A DNA stretch of 64,000 nt from Sphingobacterium sp. UBA5670. GTDB taxonomy: Bacteria; Bacteroidota; Bacteroidia; Sphingobacteriales; Sphingobacteriaceae. The position numbers and the translations under genes were made by a program. Location of the stretch: assembly GCF_002420705.1 (NCBI RefSeq), contig NZ_DIIM01000018.1:345982-409981 (forward strand). Reading direction: 5' to 3'. Below the pieces are notes generated by a model. The model worked only from the letters and a program-made list of their open reading frames with translations. It had not been told where the DNA came from and made no database searches. Shown in pieces: positions 51,783 through 61,275 of the stretch (position 1 is the first letter of the stretch; each line of letters opens with the position of its first letter).

Positions 51783-54442
51783 TGAAAGTATTTCTATGTT
51801 TATTTATAGTCGTTTTGCTTGGGCAAATAACCTTTGCCCAGCAAACGATTAGCGGAACGGTACAAGTGGATAAAACACTCCATCCTGTACCGTTTGCAAG
51901 CGTCAATATCCTTTCAGAAAATAAAATTATTGCCTTCAAACCGACGGATAAAGAGGGCCGCTTTACCATAACCTTAACCAAGGAATATACAAACATCTAC
52001 CTGCAGATCAATCACCTGACCTACGAAAAATTTGAACTTAAACTTGGCCCTCAGGCATCAAACCTTCGAATTGCTCTTGTCCCAAAAACCAATCTTTTGC
52101 AAGATGTAATTGTAAAAAGCAAACCCAAAGTAACCCGTTCCAATGATACCATCTCTTACGATGTCGGCTCCTTTGCCAAAGAGGAAGACCGAAATATCGG
52201 TGATGTCATCAAGCGTCTTCCGGGCATGGAAGTGACCGAATCTGGGCTGATTAAATATCAGGACAAAACTGTTTCTAAACTTTACATCGACGGAGACGAC
52301 CTATTGGAAAATCGTTATGGAATCGGTACACGGACTATACCTCACAAAATGGTGAAGGACATTCAGGTACTCGACAACCACGAACATTATAAGGTACTTA
52401 AAAATAAAAGATTTACAGACGACGTTGCCATTAACCTGGTTATTAAAGACGAAGCAAAGCTAAAACTCACCGGACAGGCCAAAATCGGTACTGGTACGCC
52501 CAATCTATATGATCCCGAACTGAATTCCATCTTATTCAACAAAAAAGTAAAGATGCTCAATGTCCTCAGCGGGAATAATACCGGTAAAGATCTTTCTGGG
52601 GATATCATCGGCGGCAATCAGTCATCTTTATTGGCCAAATTTGGCAGCTCGGCAATCAATAATCTTCTGGCGACCAGTACGACAGGCAGTCCCAACATAC
52701 CTAAAAATAATTATTATTTCAACAATACAGGCTTACTCAATACCAATAACTTATATAATCTCAAAAATGGCTGGCAATTAAAATCCAATATTCAGGTATT
52801 ATACGATACCGATAAGCAAAATAATGCTTCCAGTACACAATACCTGCTCGATGAGGGTGATGTTTATTTTAATGAACAAAATCACCTAAAAACAGCGCGG
52901 TGGCTTGGCGCGGCCAGGCTTTCGGCATCCACCAATACGGAACAGAAATATGCGAGCAATAGCTTATCACTTGAGTATGAAAAAAAAGATATAACAGCAT
53001 TGCTAACAAACACTTCGGGCCAAATCGACCAATTCCAAAAACACCACATTAAGGGATTCAGTAACTTGTTCAGTTATATCCCGCAACTTAAAAATAACGA
53101 CATCATTGCTATTAACTGGTCTCTAAATTATGGCAGCAAGCCACAGTCTTTACAGATCTATCCCGGTGTTTTTCCTGAAATACTCAACGATAGCATTCCC
53201 TATAAAAGTAGTCTTCAGCAAATTGATGTACCCTCATTTTTTACAGAGATCAGTACAGGTTATCGCTTCAATAAAGGTAGAATAAAGCAGTACTATCAAA
53301 TTGGATTCAATACAGATCGTCAACATTTCAACTCTTTACTAACCATAGCGGACAATGACCAAGGTAGTCGGCCACTCGGCGAAAGGATGCATAATGATCT
53401 GCATTGGAACAGAACCCAGACATTCATTACACCACAATATTCCTGGAAAAACAATAGGTTTGAAACCCAGCTGGATATTCCGGTCACTTACCTATTTACG
53501 CATTATGAAGATGAAAACCAGCAGCTGACGGATTCCAAAAATTCATTGCTAATCAATCCCAATCTAAAAGCGCGATGGCAAGTTTCTCAGGAGGATTATC
53601 TTCAATTTAGCTATCAATATAGCCAAGACATTGGCAACATTGAAGACATATACCATGGAGTAGTATTGCGCAACTATAGAATGCTCAGCCAGAATAATGC
53701 GGCACTCAACGAGTCCAAAAAACATGCATTTAATCTCAATTACAATTTGGCCCGTACCCTAAAGGTTTTATTTGCAAATGCAGGCATCAGCTATTCAAGA
53801 TCATTTTCGAATACGATATTATCCACTATTATAAAAAATAATATCACCGAAAATGTAGTGGTCAATATGGACAACCTTCAGGAAAGATGGTCATCGCAGA
53901 TCGGATTCGACAAATACATTTTCCCTTTGGCAAGTACGCTCAAATTAAAAGGAAGTATCTCCTATTTCAAATACAATCAATTGTTAAATAATGCCATCGT
54001 TCCTATTCGAAGCATAAGCTATTTATTTCAACCCAGTCTGGAGGCCAAACTATTTAAATCCTATAACATTTCCTATACAGGAATGTTCAATTGGAACAAG
54101 AGCAAACAAGAAGGGCTAAGCAATACGATCCAAAATAAAACAACGACAATGATGCATAATCTGGGCTTTCCGGCGAGCCCGTTCAAAAATGGCTTTATGC
54201 GTGTAAATCTTCGTAATCTAGCTACCTTTCAAACGAACATGCGGAATGCAAGTTATACTTTTGTAGACTTCTTCACACGCTATAAAGTCAACAAATGGAA
54301 AATGGACCTTGAATTGGAAATAAATAATCTGGCCAATATTAAAAACTATCGCACCTACATGACGACCGCCAATATGATTGCCCAGAGTGAATTTGAGCTT
54401 CGTGGAAGAACGATTTTACTGCGTACAGTTTTTAACCTCTAA
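51782..54442 (+). CDS. TonB-dependent-receptor-like outer-membrane barrel with CarboxypepD_reg-like domain
   Basis: An 886-residue outer-membrane protein with a signal peptide ending TFAQ. A CarboxypepD_reg-like beta-sandwich (residues about 20-100, HPVPFASVNILSENK) is followed by a plug-like segment (DVIKRLPGMEVTESGLIKYQDK) and a long barrel region rich in alternating strands, ending ELRGRTILLRTVFNL. It is translated with the GLPGLI protein and presumably works with it in the envelope. No SusD partner is present, so carbohydrate import in the usual sense is not supported. Confidence 0.83.
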   Translation: MKVFLCLFIVVLLGQITFAQQTISGTVQVDKTLHPVPFASVNILSENKIIAFKPTDKEGRFTITLTKEYTNIYLQINHLTYEKFELKLGPQASNLRIALVPKTNLLQDVIVKSKPKVTRSNDTISYDVGSFAKEEDRNIGDVIKRLPGMEVTESGLIKYQDKTVSKLYIDGDDLLENRYGIGTRTIPHKMVKDIQVLDNHEHYKVLKNKRFTDDVAINLVIKDEAKLKLTGQAKIGTGTPNLYDPELNSILFNKKVKMLNVLSGNNTGKDLSGDIIGGNQSSLLAKFGSSAINNLLATSTTGSPNIPKNNYYFNNTGLLNTNNLYNLKNGWQLKSNIQVLYDTDKQNNASSTQYLLDEGDVYFNEQNHLKTARWLGAARLSASTNTEQKYASNSLSLEYEKKDITALLTNTSGQIDQFQKHHIKGFSNLFSYIPQLKNNDIIAINWSLNYGSKPQSLQIYPGVFPEILNDSIPYKSSLQQIDVPSFFTEISTGYRFNKGRIKQYYQIGFNTDRQHFNSLLTIADNDQGSRPLGERMHNDLHWNRTQTFITPQYSWKNNRFETQLDIPVTYLFTHYEDENQQLTDSKNSLLINPNLKARWQVSQEDYLQFSYQYSQDIGNIEDIYHGVVLRNYRMLSQNNAALNESKKHAFNLNYNLARTLKVLFANAGISYSRSFSNTILSTIIKNNITENVVVNMDNLQERWSSQIGFDKYIFPLASTLKLKGSISYFKYNQLLNNAIVPIRSISYLFQPSLEAKLFKSYNISYTGMFNWNKSKQEGLSNTIQNKTTTMMHNLGFPASPFKNGFMRVNLRNLATFQTNMRNASYTFVDFFTRYKVNKWKMDLELEINNLANIKNYRTYMTTANMIAQSEFELRGRTILLRTVFNL

Positions 54443-54619
54443 GGCATCAGACCACCTCGGAAAAAGACAATTGCGTTGGCCTAATGTTCGTCTATTGTTG
54501 TTTTATTATTTGCGCCTATAGACCAATATCTTCCGATCGAAGTTTTCTATTTTCAAGCCGGCCAGTAGTATTGAAAATGAGCGAAAGGCTTTTTAACTCA
54601 CCAAATCGGGTATTTTCAG

Positions 54620-54661
54620 AAAAAAGAAGCCTGAGCGAAAAATCACTCAGGCTTCTTTTTT
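54620..54661. terminator. Bidirectional terminator between convergent genes
   Basis: A 15-bp perfect stem (54621-54635 with 54646-54660), A-rich on the left and T-rich on the right, lies between the barrel gene and lipA. The rest of 54443-54728 shows no gene. Confidence 0.88.
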
Positions 54662-54728
54662 ATATCTTGAAAAGATAATTCCACTATAAGGCGAAATATA
54701 CCTTCCAAAAAAACTTTAAACCCGTTTT

Positions 54729-55610
54729 CTATTGCATGTCGAATAAATGTTTTTCAGCATGGTAAGATGAACGTACCAATGGTCCAGATTCTACATACTT
54801 GAATCCCATTTCCAAACCGATTTTCTGATATTTCTCAAACTGCGCCGGTGTGATCCACTCGATAACCGGATGGTGAGCTTTTGTAGGCTGTAAATATTGA
54901 CCCAAGGTCAAAATGTGTACGCCAACATTATATAGATCTTGCATGGCCTCGATCACATCTTCTTCTGTTTCACCCAAACCAAGCATAATACCTGATTTTG
55001 TGCGGAGACCAGCTTCAGAAATTCTGCGTAGGCATTCCAATGAACGATCATATTTCGCTTGAACACGAACTTCTCTTGTCAGACGGCGCACCGTTTCCAA
55101 GTTGTGCGAAACAACTTCGGGACGAACTGCTATCACGCGGTCTAAATTATCCCATTGTCCTTTAAAATCAGGTAAAAGTGTTTCCAATGTCGTTTCAGGA
55201 CTTTCTCTGCGGATAGCATTGATGGTCTCGGCCCAAATAATTGAACCACCATCCTTAAGATCATCACGATCCACTGACGTTATCACACAATGCTTTACTT
55301 GCATTAATTTAACTGAATTCGCTACGCGGTTTGGTTCATCCAAATCTACGGCCAGCGGACGGCCAGTTGCCACCGCACAAAATGAACAAGAACGTGTACA
55401 GATATTTCCTAAAATCATGAAGGTTGCCGTTCCAGCCCCCCAACATTCGCCCATATTCGGGCAATTTCCACTCTCACAAATCGTATGTAATTTATGTTCG
55501 TCTACAAGACTTCTGACATGTCTATATTCTTTACCAACAGGCAATTTGACACGCAACCAATCAGGCTTGCGCTGTGCAGGAGTTGCCGGAATAACTGGAA
55601 GTTCAATCAT
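54729..55610 (-). CDS. lipA: Lipoyl synthase
   Basis: A radical-SAM enzyme that inserts two sulfurs into protein-bound octanoate. The 293-residue protein has the auxiliary cluster ligands C45, C50 and C56 (CESGNCPNMGEC), the radical-SAM ligands C71, C75 and C78 (CTRSCSFC), and the C-terminal RSSYHA serine motif. All are intact. A -7 box sits 4 bases before the ATG. LipB is not in the window. Confidence 0.96.
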   Translation of the reverse strand: MIELPVIPATPAQRKPDWLRVKLPVGKEYRHVRSLVDEHKLHTICESGNCPNMGECWGAGTATFMILGNICTRSCSFCAVATGRPLAVDLDEPNRVANSVKLMQVKHCVITSVDRDDLKDGGSIIWAETINAIRRESPETTLETLLPDFKGQWDNLDRVIAVRPEVVSHNLETVRRLTREVRVQAKYDRSLECLRRISEAGLRTKSGIMLGLGETEEDVIEAMQDLYNVGVHILTLGQYLQPTKAHHPVIEWITPAQFEKYQKIGLEMGFKYVESGPLVRSSYHAEKHLFDMQ

Positions 55611-55614
55611 ACAA

Positions 55615-55622
55615 CAAAGTTA
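55615..55622 (-). promoter_or_regulatory. -7 element of lipA adjacent to the start codon
   Basis: TAACTTTG (55622-55615 on the minus strand) matches the -7 consensus and lies only 4 bases before ATG 55610. No -33 box is well placed. Confidence 0.45.
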
Positions 55623-55759
55623 AGGATTAAAAATGTAATTTCTAACCGTCTATTTGTTGGTTTTATATCATAAAAAATGACCGTTTATCGGCATTAATAG
55701 AATAATGAAACAAAAATTAGGATATTTGTGTTGATTATCATTAATCTAATAACAAAACT

Positions 55760-58018
55760 ATGCGACTGAGCCAATCTTTATCCATGTTGTTACTTGGGGG
55801 TGCATCTATCTTTGCTGCACAGGCCCAAACCAACTTTGACATTATACCCAAACCTTCGAAAATCACATTGGCCACGGGAACATATGCTATCCCTGCACAT
55901 CTTCCGGTTATTGTTTCAGATGAGTTTCAGGAGACCACCCAATTGCTTACTGAACATCCTGCAATCAAAAGTCTATCCGTCGAAGTACTCAAAAAAAATA
56001 AAAAAGCACCAAAAGAAGGCTTTCGCATTATCAAAGCAGTCGATGCAGACAATCTCAGCAAAAATGCCTATTCCATCCAGATTGATGAAAAAGGCCTGCT
56101 GCTCAGGGCTTGGAATGTGCCTCAAATTATCAATGGGATCTACACCCTCATTCAATTAGGCTATCTACAAGCTGACCCAAGTAAAATAGCCTTTGCGACA
56201 ATTATTGATGAACCTCGATTTACCTACCGTGGTCTACACCTCGATGTGTCACGCCATTTTATGCCATTGTCTTTTGTAAAAAAGTATATCGACATCATGG
56301 CTATTTATAAATTCAACAACTTTCATTGGCATTTAACGGATGGCGCTGGATGGCGGCTTGAAATCAAAAAATACCCCGAGCTAACACAAAAGGCTGCCTG
56401 GCGTACGCATACAGGCTGGAAAGATTGGTGGAACAATGGCCGCCAATACGTCGAAAAAGGCACACCAAACGCTAGCGGTGGCTTTTATACACAAGAGGAA
56501 GCCCGCGAACTGGTCGATTACGCAGCCCGCAAAGGAATCAATGTGATTCCGGAGATAGAAATGCCCGGGCATTCGGAAGAAGTGCTGGCCGTTTATCCCG
56601 AACTCTCCTGCTCTGGCAAACCCTATAGCCAGGGGGAATTCTGTATTGGTAATGAAAAAACCTTTGAATTCCTAAAGAATGTACTGGATGAAGTTCTCAC
56701 CATATTCCCCTCCCAATACATCCATATCGGCGGCGATGAGGCCGAGAAAAAACACTGGGAGACCTGTCCAAAAGACCAGGCACTCATGCAAAAAGAAGGA
56801 TTAAAGTCTGTCGACGAACTGCAGAGCTATGCCATCAAACAAATGTACCTTTACCTACAATCCAAAGGCAGAAAGCTTATCGGTTGGGATGAGATCCTAC
56901 AGGGAGGACTCACCGAGGGCGCTACAGTCATGAGCTGGCGCGGTGAAGATGGAGGCATAAAGGCTGCTAATGCCGGTCACGATGTCATCATGACCCCAGG
57001 GTCACACCTCTATTTTGACTCCTATCAGACCGACCCTAGAACACAGCCTGAGGCCATCGGCGGATACCTGACACTAGACAAGGTCTATTCCTATGATCCT
57101 ATTCCAGCGGCTATACAAGGAGATAAAGCTAAGCATATCCTTGGTGCGCAAGCAAATATATGGACTGAATATGTGCCTACCACTGAGCATCTGGAATATA
57201 TGGTATTCCCACGTGCGCTGGCATTATCAGAGGTCAATTGGACAAATAAGGATGCGAAGAGCTGGACAGACTTTCAGCGGAGGCTGCAATCACATTACAA
57301 GCTATTACAGGATCTGAACGTCAACTATTATCGTCCTTCATTTAATGTTGCCTATACAGCAACATATAATGCGGCTAAAAACAATAATAAAATTACGCTG
57401 ACAACGGAGCAGCTAAAAACAGATCAGATCCGGTATACCATTGACAGCAGTGAGCCAACGATCCAATCTACCCCTTATACAGGTCCATTTGAATTAAGCT
57501 CAACAGGCCATATCAATGCGACTTATTTTCAAGATTCGATCAAAATCGGCCCTACGCTTTCTTTTGATATTGATATCCATCGCGCCATTGGGAAAAAAGT
57601 AACCTACAATACACAATGGTCGGGATATCCGGCACAAAAAGATTCTACCTTAACAAACGGGATCATGGGTGGCCTTTCCTACCATGATGGCCAATGGCAA
57701 GGATTTACGAGCGCAATTGACGTTGTTGTCGATATGGAGCGGCGTGAAGAAATCCACCAGGTTGCCATGAATTTCATGCAGATGATTGGTCCCGGCGTTT
57801 ACATGCCAGGAGAAATGGAAGTCCTGCTTTCGGATAATGGCCGTACATTCCGGTCGGTAGGAACAATCAAAAATGATATATCCGACAAAGAATCCAAATT
57901 GACCTTCAAAAGGTTTGAGCTCAAGCTGGACAAAGCACAACAGGCGCGTTATATAAAAATCAAAGCCAGCAACCCCAAAAAGGGTTACTTGTTTACGGAT
58001 GAAATCATCGTTTATTAA
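55760..58018 (+). CDS. Beta-N-acetylhexosaminidase, GH20
   Basis: A 752-residue secreted enzyme that removes terminal beta-linked GlcNAc or GalNAc. A signal peptide (ending FAAQAQ) precedes the GH20b domain and the GH20 barrel, with HWHLTDGAGWRLEI and the catalytic pair D326-E327 in HIGGDEAEKKHW. A chitobiase-like C-terminal domain (RYTIDSSEPTIQSTPYTGPF) and an F5/8-like module (ARYIKIKASNPKKG) follow. It is monocistronic, with a long-loop hairpin downstream. Confidence 0.92.
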   Translation: MRLSQSLSMLLLGGASIFAAQAQTNFDIIPKPSKITLATGTYAIPAHLPVIVSDEFQETTQLLTEHPAIKSLSVEVLKKNKKAPKEGFRIIKAVDADNLSKNAYSIQIDEKGLLLRAWNVPQIINGIYTLIQLGYLQADPSKIAFATIIDEPRFTYRGLHLDVSRHFMPLSFVKKYIDIMAIYKFNNFHWHLTDGAGWRLEIKKYPELTQKAAWRTHTGWKDWWNNGRQYVEKGTPNASGGFYTQEEARELVDYAARKGINVIPEIEMPGHSEEVLAVYPELSCSGKPYSQGEFCIGNEKTFEFLKNVLDEVLTIFPSQYIHIGGDEAEKKHWETCPKDQALMQKEGLKSVDELQSYAIKQMYLYLQSKGRKLIGWDEILQGGLTEGATVMSWRGEDGGIKAANAGHDVIMTPGSHLYFDSYQTDPRTQPEAIGGYLTLDKVYSYDPIPAAIQGDKAKHILGAQANIWTEYVPTTEHLEYMVFPRALALSEVNWTNKDAKSWTDFQRRLQSHYKLLQDLNVNYYRPSFNVAYTATYNAAKNNNKITLTTEQLKTDQIRYTIDSSEPTIQSTPYTGPFELSSTGHINATYFQDSIKIGPTLSFDIDIHRAIGKKVTYNTQWSGYPAQKDSTLTNGIMGGLSYHDGQWQGFTSAIDVVVDMERREEIHQVAMNFMQMIGPGVYMPGEMEVLLSDNGRTFRSVGTIKNDISDKESKLTFKRFELKLDKAQQARYIKIKASNPKKGYLFTDEIIVY

Positions 58019-58114
58019 ATACATCAGTAGCTATTTTTCTAAACCTTTAAGTCTATTGATTTGTGTTTTCTCATTAAAGTATTAATGAGTTTACTAAGTC
58101 CGCTTATCGAAGAA

Positions 58115-58165
58115 AAAACCTTCAGGATTTCACAGCATCAACAGCTATACAATCCTGAAGGTTTT
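58115..58165. terminator. Inverted repeat after the GH20 gene, probable terminator
   Basis: A 15-bp perfect stem (58115-58129 with 58151-58165) closes a 21-base loop and ends in four T residues. The loop is long for a terminator. Confidence 0.6.
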
Positions 58166-58288
58166 GGAAAGCATCCGACTGACGTTTTGCCCATCATTTA
58201 TGTTTTTTAAAGTCCACTTTTCTAATCAACCCCATTTTTTTTTGAAATATTCTTAAAATAAATAGTTAATTTTCAAAATTTAAAATGT

Positions 58289-58396
58289 AACTTTGCACTC
58301 CGACAAAGCAGTCGGAATGACCCTTCCCCATGAGCTAGTTTTGATTGTCTTTGCTCAGATTTACAATAGGAAATTTAATTTTTTGAACTAGATATA
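58289..58396 (+). promoter_or_regulatory. Promoter and structured leader of carB
   Basis: TAACTTTG (58289-58296) is a perfect -7 box. A hairpin TCCGAC-AAAGCA-GTCGGA (58300-58317) would form at the very 5' end of the transcript. A long-range pair, CTAGTT (58335-58340) with AACTAG (58386-58391), encloses much of the leader next to the start codon. The rest of 58019-58396 holds only the hairpin at 58115. Confidence 0.5.
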
Positions 58397-61216
58397 ATGC
58401 CAAGAAACACTTCCATTAAGTCGGTTTTAATCATCGGATCAGGTCCCATCGTTATCGGTCAGGCTTGCGAATTTGATTATTCTGGATCTCAAGCATCCCT
58501 TTCATTGAAAGAAGAAGGTATTGAAGTATCCATCATCAACTCAAACCCTGCAACAATCATGACGGACAAAGTTGTTGCAGACAATGTCTACTTACTTCCA
58601 TTAACATGCGAAAGTATTGAAGAAATTTTGCAAAAGCACAACATTGACGCTGTACTTCCTACCATGGGTGGTCAGACAGCTTTGAACTTATGTATCGAAG
58701 CTTCTAACCTAGGTCTTTGGGAAAAATACAACGTAAAAGTTATCGGTGTTGATGTTGCTGCCATTGAAAAAACTGAAAACCGTGAAGAGTTCCGTCAATT
58801 AATGGTTGATATTGGTGTGGGCGTTGCAACATCCAAAATTGCAAACTCATTCCTTGAAGGTAAAGAAGCTGCACAAGAAATTGGCTATCCGCTTGTTATA
58901 CGTCCATCGTATACCCTTGCAGGTACAGGAGGTGGATTTGTTCACAGAAAAGAAGATTTTGATGCAGCCCTAAATAGAGGTTTGCATGCTTCACCAACAC
59001 ACGAAGTTTTGGTTGAACAAGCTGTATTGGGCTGGAAAGAATTTGAGTTGGAATTACTTCGCGATACCAACGACAATGTTATCATCATCTGTACCATTGA
59101 AAACTTTGATCCAATGGGTATCCACACAGGAGACTCGATCACAGTTGCACCGGGAATGACATTATCAGACAAATGTTACCAGGATATGCGTAATCAAGCG
59201 ATCTTGATGATGCGTTCAATTGGTACATTTGCCGGCGGCTGTAACGTCCAGTTCTCTGTAAACCCAGAAAACGAAGAAATCATTGCCATCGAAATCAATC
59301 CACGTGTATCACGCTCTTCAGCTTTAGCATCGAAAGCAACGGGTTATCCAATTGCGAAGATTGCAGCTAAATTGGCGATCGGTTACAACTTGGATGAATT
59401 GCAAAATCAGATCACGAAGACAACATCCGCATATTTTGAACCAACATTAGACTATGTGATTGTTAAGATCCCTCGTTTCAACTTCGATAAATTCAAAGGA
59501 GCAAACAAGGAATTAGGATTACAAATGAAAGCGGTAGGTGAAGTAATGGCAATCGGCCGTACATTTATCGAAGCTTTACAGAAAGCATGTCAATCCTTGG
59601 AGACTGGCCGCGCTGGTTTAGGTGCTGATGGTCGTCAATGGAGAAACCTTGACGAAATCATGGATAGTTTGGAACATCCGAGTGGTGACCGCTTATTCCA
59701 TATCAAAGATGCTTTCGAATTGGGTGTTCCTTTGGAATCTATCCGTAAAGCAACACGTATCGACAAATGGTTCCTTGTACAGATCCAGGAGTTGGTACAC
59801 CTTGAGCAAGAATTACGTCGTTACCAATTGAACAATATCCCACGTGATTTCTTCATGACCTTAAAACAAAAAGGTTATTCAGATGTGCAAATAGCATGGT
59901 TGTTGGGCAATGTAACAGAAGATCAAGTTTACGACCGTCGTAAAGAGTTAGGCATCAACCGTGTTTACAAAATGGTAGATACTTGTGCTGCAGAATTCCC
60001 TGCACAAACGCCATACTACTATTCGACATTCGAAGAAGAGAACGAATCCATCTCTTCAGATAGAAAGAAAATCATCGTTTTAGGTTCTGGTCCAAACCGT
60101 ATCGGTCAAGGTATCGAGTTTGATTACTCTTGTGTACACGGTTTACTGGCTGCTAAAGAATGTGGTTACGAAGCGATTATGGTCAACTGTAACCCGGAGA
60201 CTGTATCGACAGACTTCAATATGGCTGACAAATTATACTTCGAGCCCGTATTCTGGGAGCACGTACGTGAGATTATCGAATTAGAGAAACCAGAAGGTGT
60301 TATCGTTCAGTTGGGTGGACAAACGGCTCTTAAAATGGCTGAGCGTCTAGAGCAACTTGGTGTAAAAATCATCGGTACCTCATTTGAGAATATGGACTTG
60401 GCAGAAGACCGTGGCCGTTTCTCAGATCTATTGAAAGAACTGGAAATTCCATATCCAAGATATGGTGTAGCAACGTCAGCAGAAGAAGCATTACAAGTTG
60501 CAAACGAAGTTGGTTATCCGGTATTGGTTCGTCCTTCTTACGTATTGGGTGGACAAGGAATGAGTATTGTCATCAATGACGAAGATTTAGAAAAAGCTGT
60601 CGTTAACTTGTTGAAAAATCTTCCTGGAAACCATATCCTGATTGACCACTTCCTGGATCGTGCCGAAGAAGCTGAATCAGATTCAATTTGTGATGGTGAA
60701 GATGTTCACATCATTGGTATGATGGAACATATTGAACCTGCCGGTATCCACTCTGGTGATTCATCGGCTGTATTGCCTCCATTTGGCTTGTCACAAGCTG
60801 TTCAGGACAAAATGGAAGAGTACTCTATCAAATTAGCAAAAGCGTTGAACGTTCGCGGTCTATTAAATATTCAGTTTGCTGTAAAAGGTGAAAATGTGTA
60901 TGTCATCGAGGCCAACCCACGTGCATCGCGTACCGTTCCTTTCATCGCTAAAGCGTATGATGTTCCTTATATCAACATCGCAACCAAAGTTATGTTAGGT
61001 GCCAACAAACTAAAAGACTTTACGATCGAACGTAAATTACAGGGATACGCTATTAAAGAGCCTGTATTCTCCTTCAACAAATTCCCCGAAGTGGACAAAC
61101 AATTAGGCCCTGAAATGAAATCAACTGGTGAAGCTATCCGCTTTATCAAAGATCTTCAAGATCCTTATTTCAGAGAATTGTACAGTCAAAAATCAATGTT
61201 TTTGAATGCACAATAA
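58397..61216 (+). CDS. carB: Carbamoyl-phosphate synthase large subunit, without the C-terminal MGS domain
   Basis: CarB makes carbamoyl phosphate from bicarbonate, ATP and ammonia delivered by CarA, for pyrimidine and arginine synthesis. The 939-residue protein has two ATP-grasp halves; each begins with a SGP(x)RIGQ-like block (VLIIGSGPIVIGQACEFDYS and IIVLGSGPNRIGQGIEFDYS). It ends soon after the second half (EAIRFIKDLQDPYFRELYSQ), about 130 residues short of E. coli CarB, and lacks the regulatory MGS-like domain. A terminator follows at once, so this is not a frameshift. CarA is not in the window. Confidence 0.93.
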   Translation: MPRNTSIKSVLIIGSGPIVIGQACEFDYSGSQASLSLKEEGIEVSIINSNPATIMTDKVVADNVYLLPLTCESIEEILQKHNIDAVLPTMGGQTALNLCIEASNLGLWEKYNVKVIGVDVAAIEKTENREEFRQLMVDIGVGVATSKIANSFLEGKEAAQEIGYPLVIRPSYTLAGTGGGFVHRKEDFDAALNRGLHASPTHEVLVEQAVLGWKEFELELLRDTNDNVIIICTIENFDPMGIHTGDSITVAPGMTLSDKCYQDMRNQAILMMRSIGTFAGGCNVQFSVNPENEEIIAIEINPRVSRSSALASKATGYPIAKIAAKLAIGYNLDELQNQITKTTSAYFEPTLDYVIVKIPRFNFDKFKGANKELGLQMKAVGEVMAIGRTFIEALQKACQSLETGRAGLGADGRQWRNLDEIMDSLEHPSGDRLFHIKDAFELGVPLESIRKATRIDKWFLVQIQELVHLEQELRRYQLNNIPRDFFMTLKQKGYSDVQIAWLLGNVTEDQVYDRRKELGINRVYKMVDTCAAEFPAQTPYYYSTFEEENESISSDRKKIIVLGSGPNRIGQGIEFDYSCVHGLLAAKECGYEAIMVNCNPETVSTDFNMADKLYFEPVFWEHVREIIELEKPEGVIVQLGGQTALKMAERLEQLGVKIIGTSFENMDLAEDRGRFSDLLKELEIPYPRYGVATSAEEALQVANEVGYPVLVRPSYVLGGQGMSIVINDEDLEKAVVNLLKNLPGNHILIDHFLDRAEEAESDSICDGEDVHIIGMMEHIEPAGIHSGDSSAVLPPFGLSQAVQDKMEEYSIKLAKALNVRGLLNIQFAVKGENVYVIEANPRASRTVPFIAKAYDVPYINIATKVMLGANKLKDFTIERKLQGYAIKEPVFSFNKFPEVDKQLGPEMKSTGEAIRFIKDLQDPYFRELYSQKSMFLNAQ

Positions 61217-61231
61217 GGCATATCAATATCA

Positions 61232-61275
61232 ATCAAATAAAAAAGGCTTGCAGATGCAAGCCTTTTTTATTTGAT
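61232..61275. terminator. Bidirectional terminator overlapping a stop codon
   Basis: A perfect 21-bp stem (61232-61252 with 61255-61275) around a 2-base loop, A-rich on the left and T-rich on the right. The stop codon of the convergent FGE-like gene lies in its right arm. Confidence 0.93.

Noticed and set aside
61150..61275. Possible frameshift that removed the end of carB
   Set aside because: The terminator begins 16 bases after the stop and no frame downstream encodes MGS-like sequence, so the short form is real.
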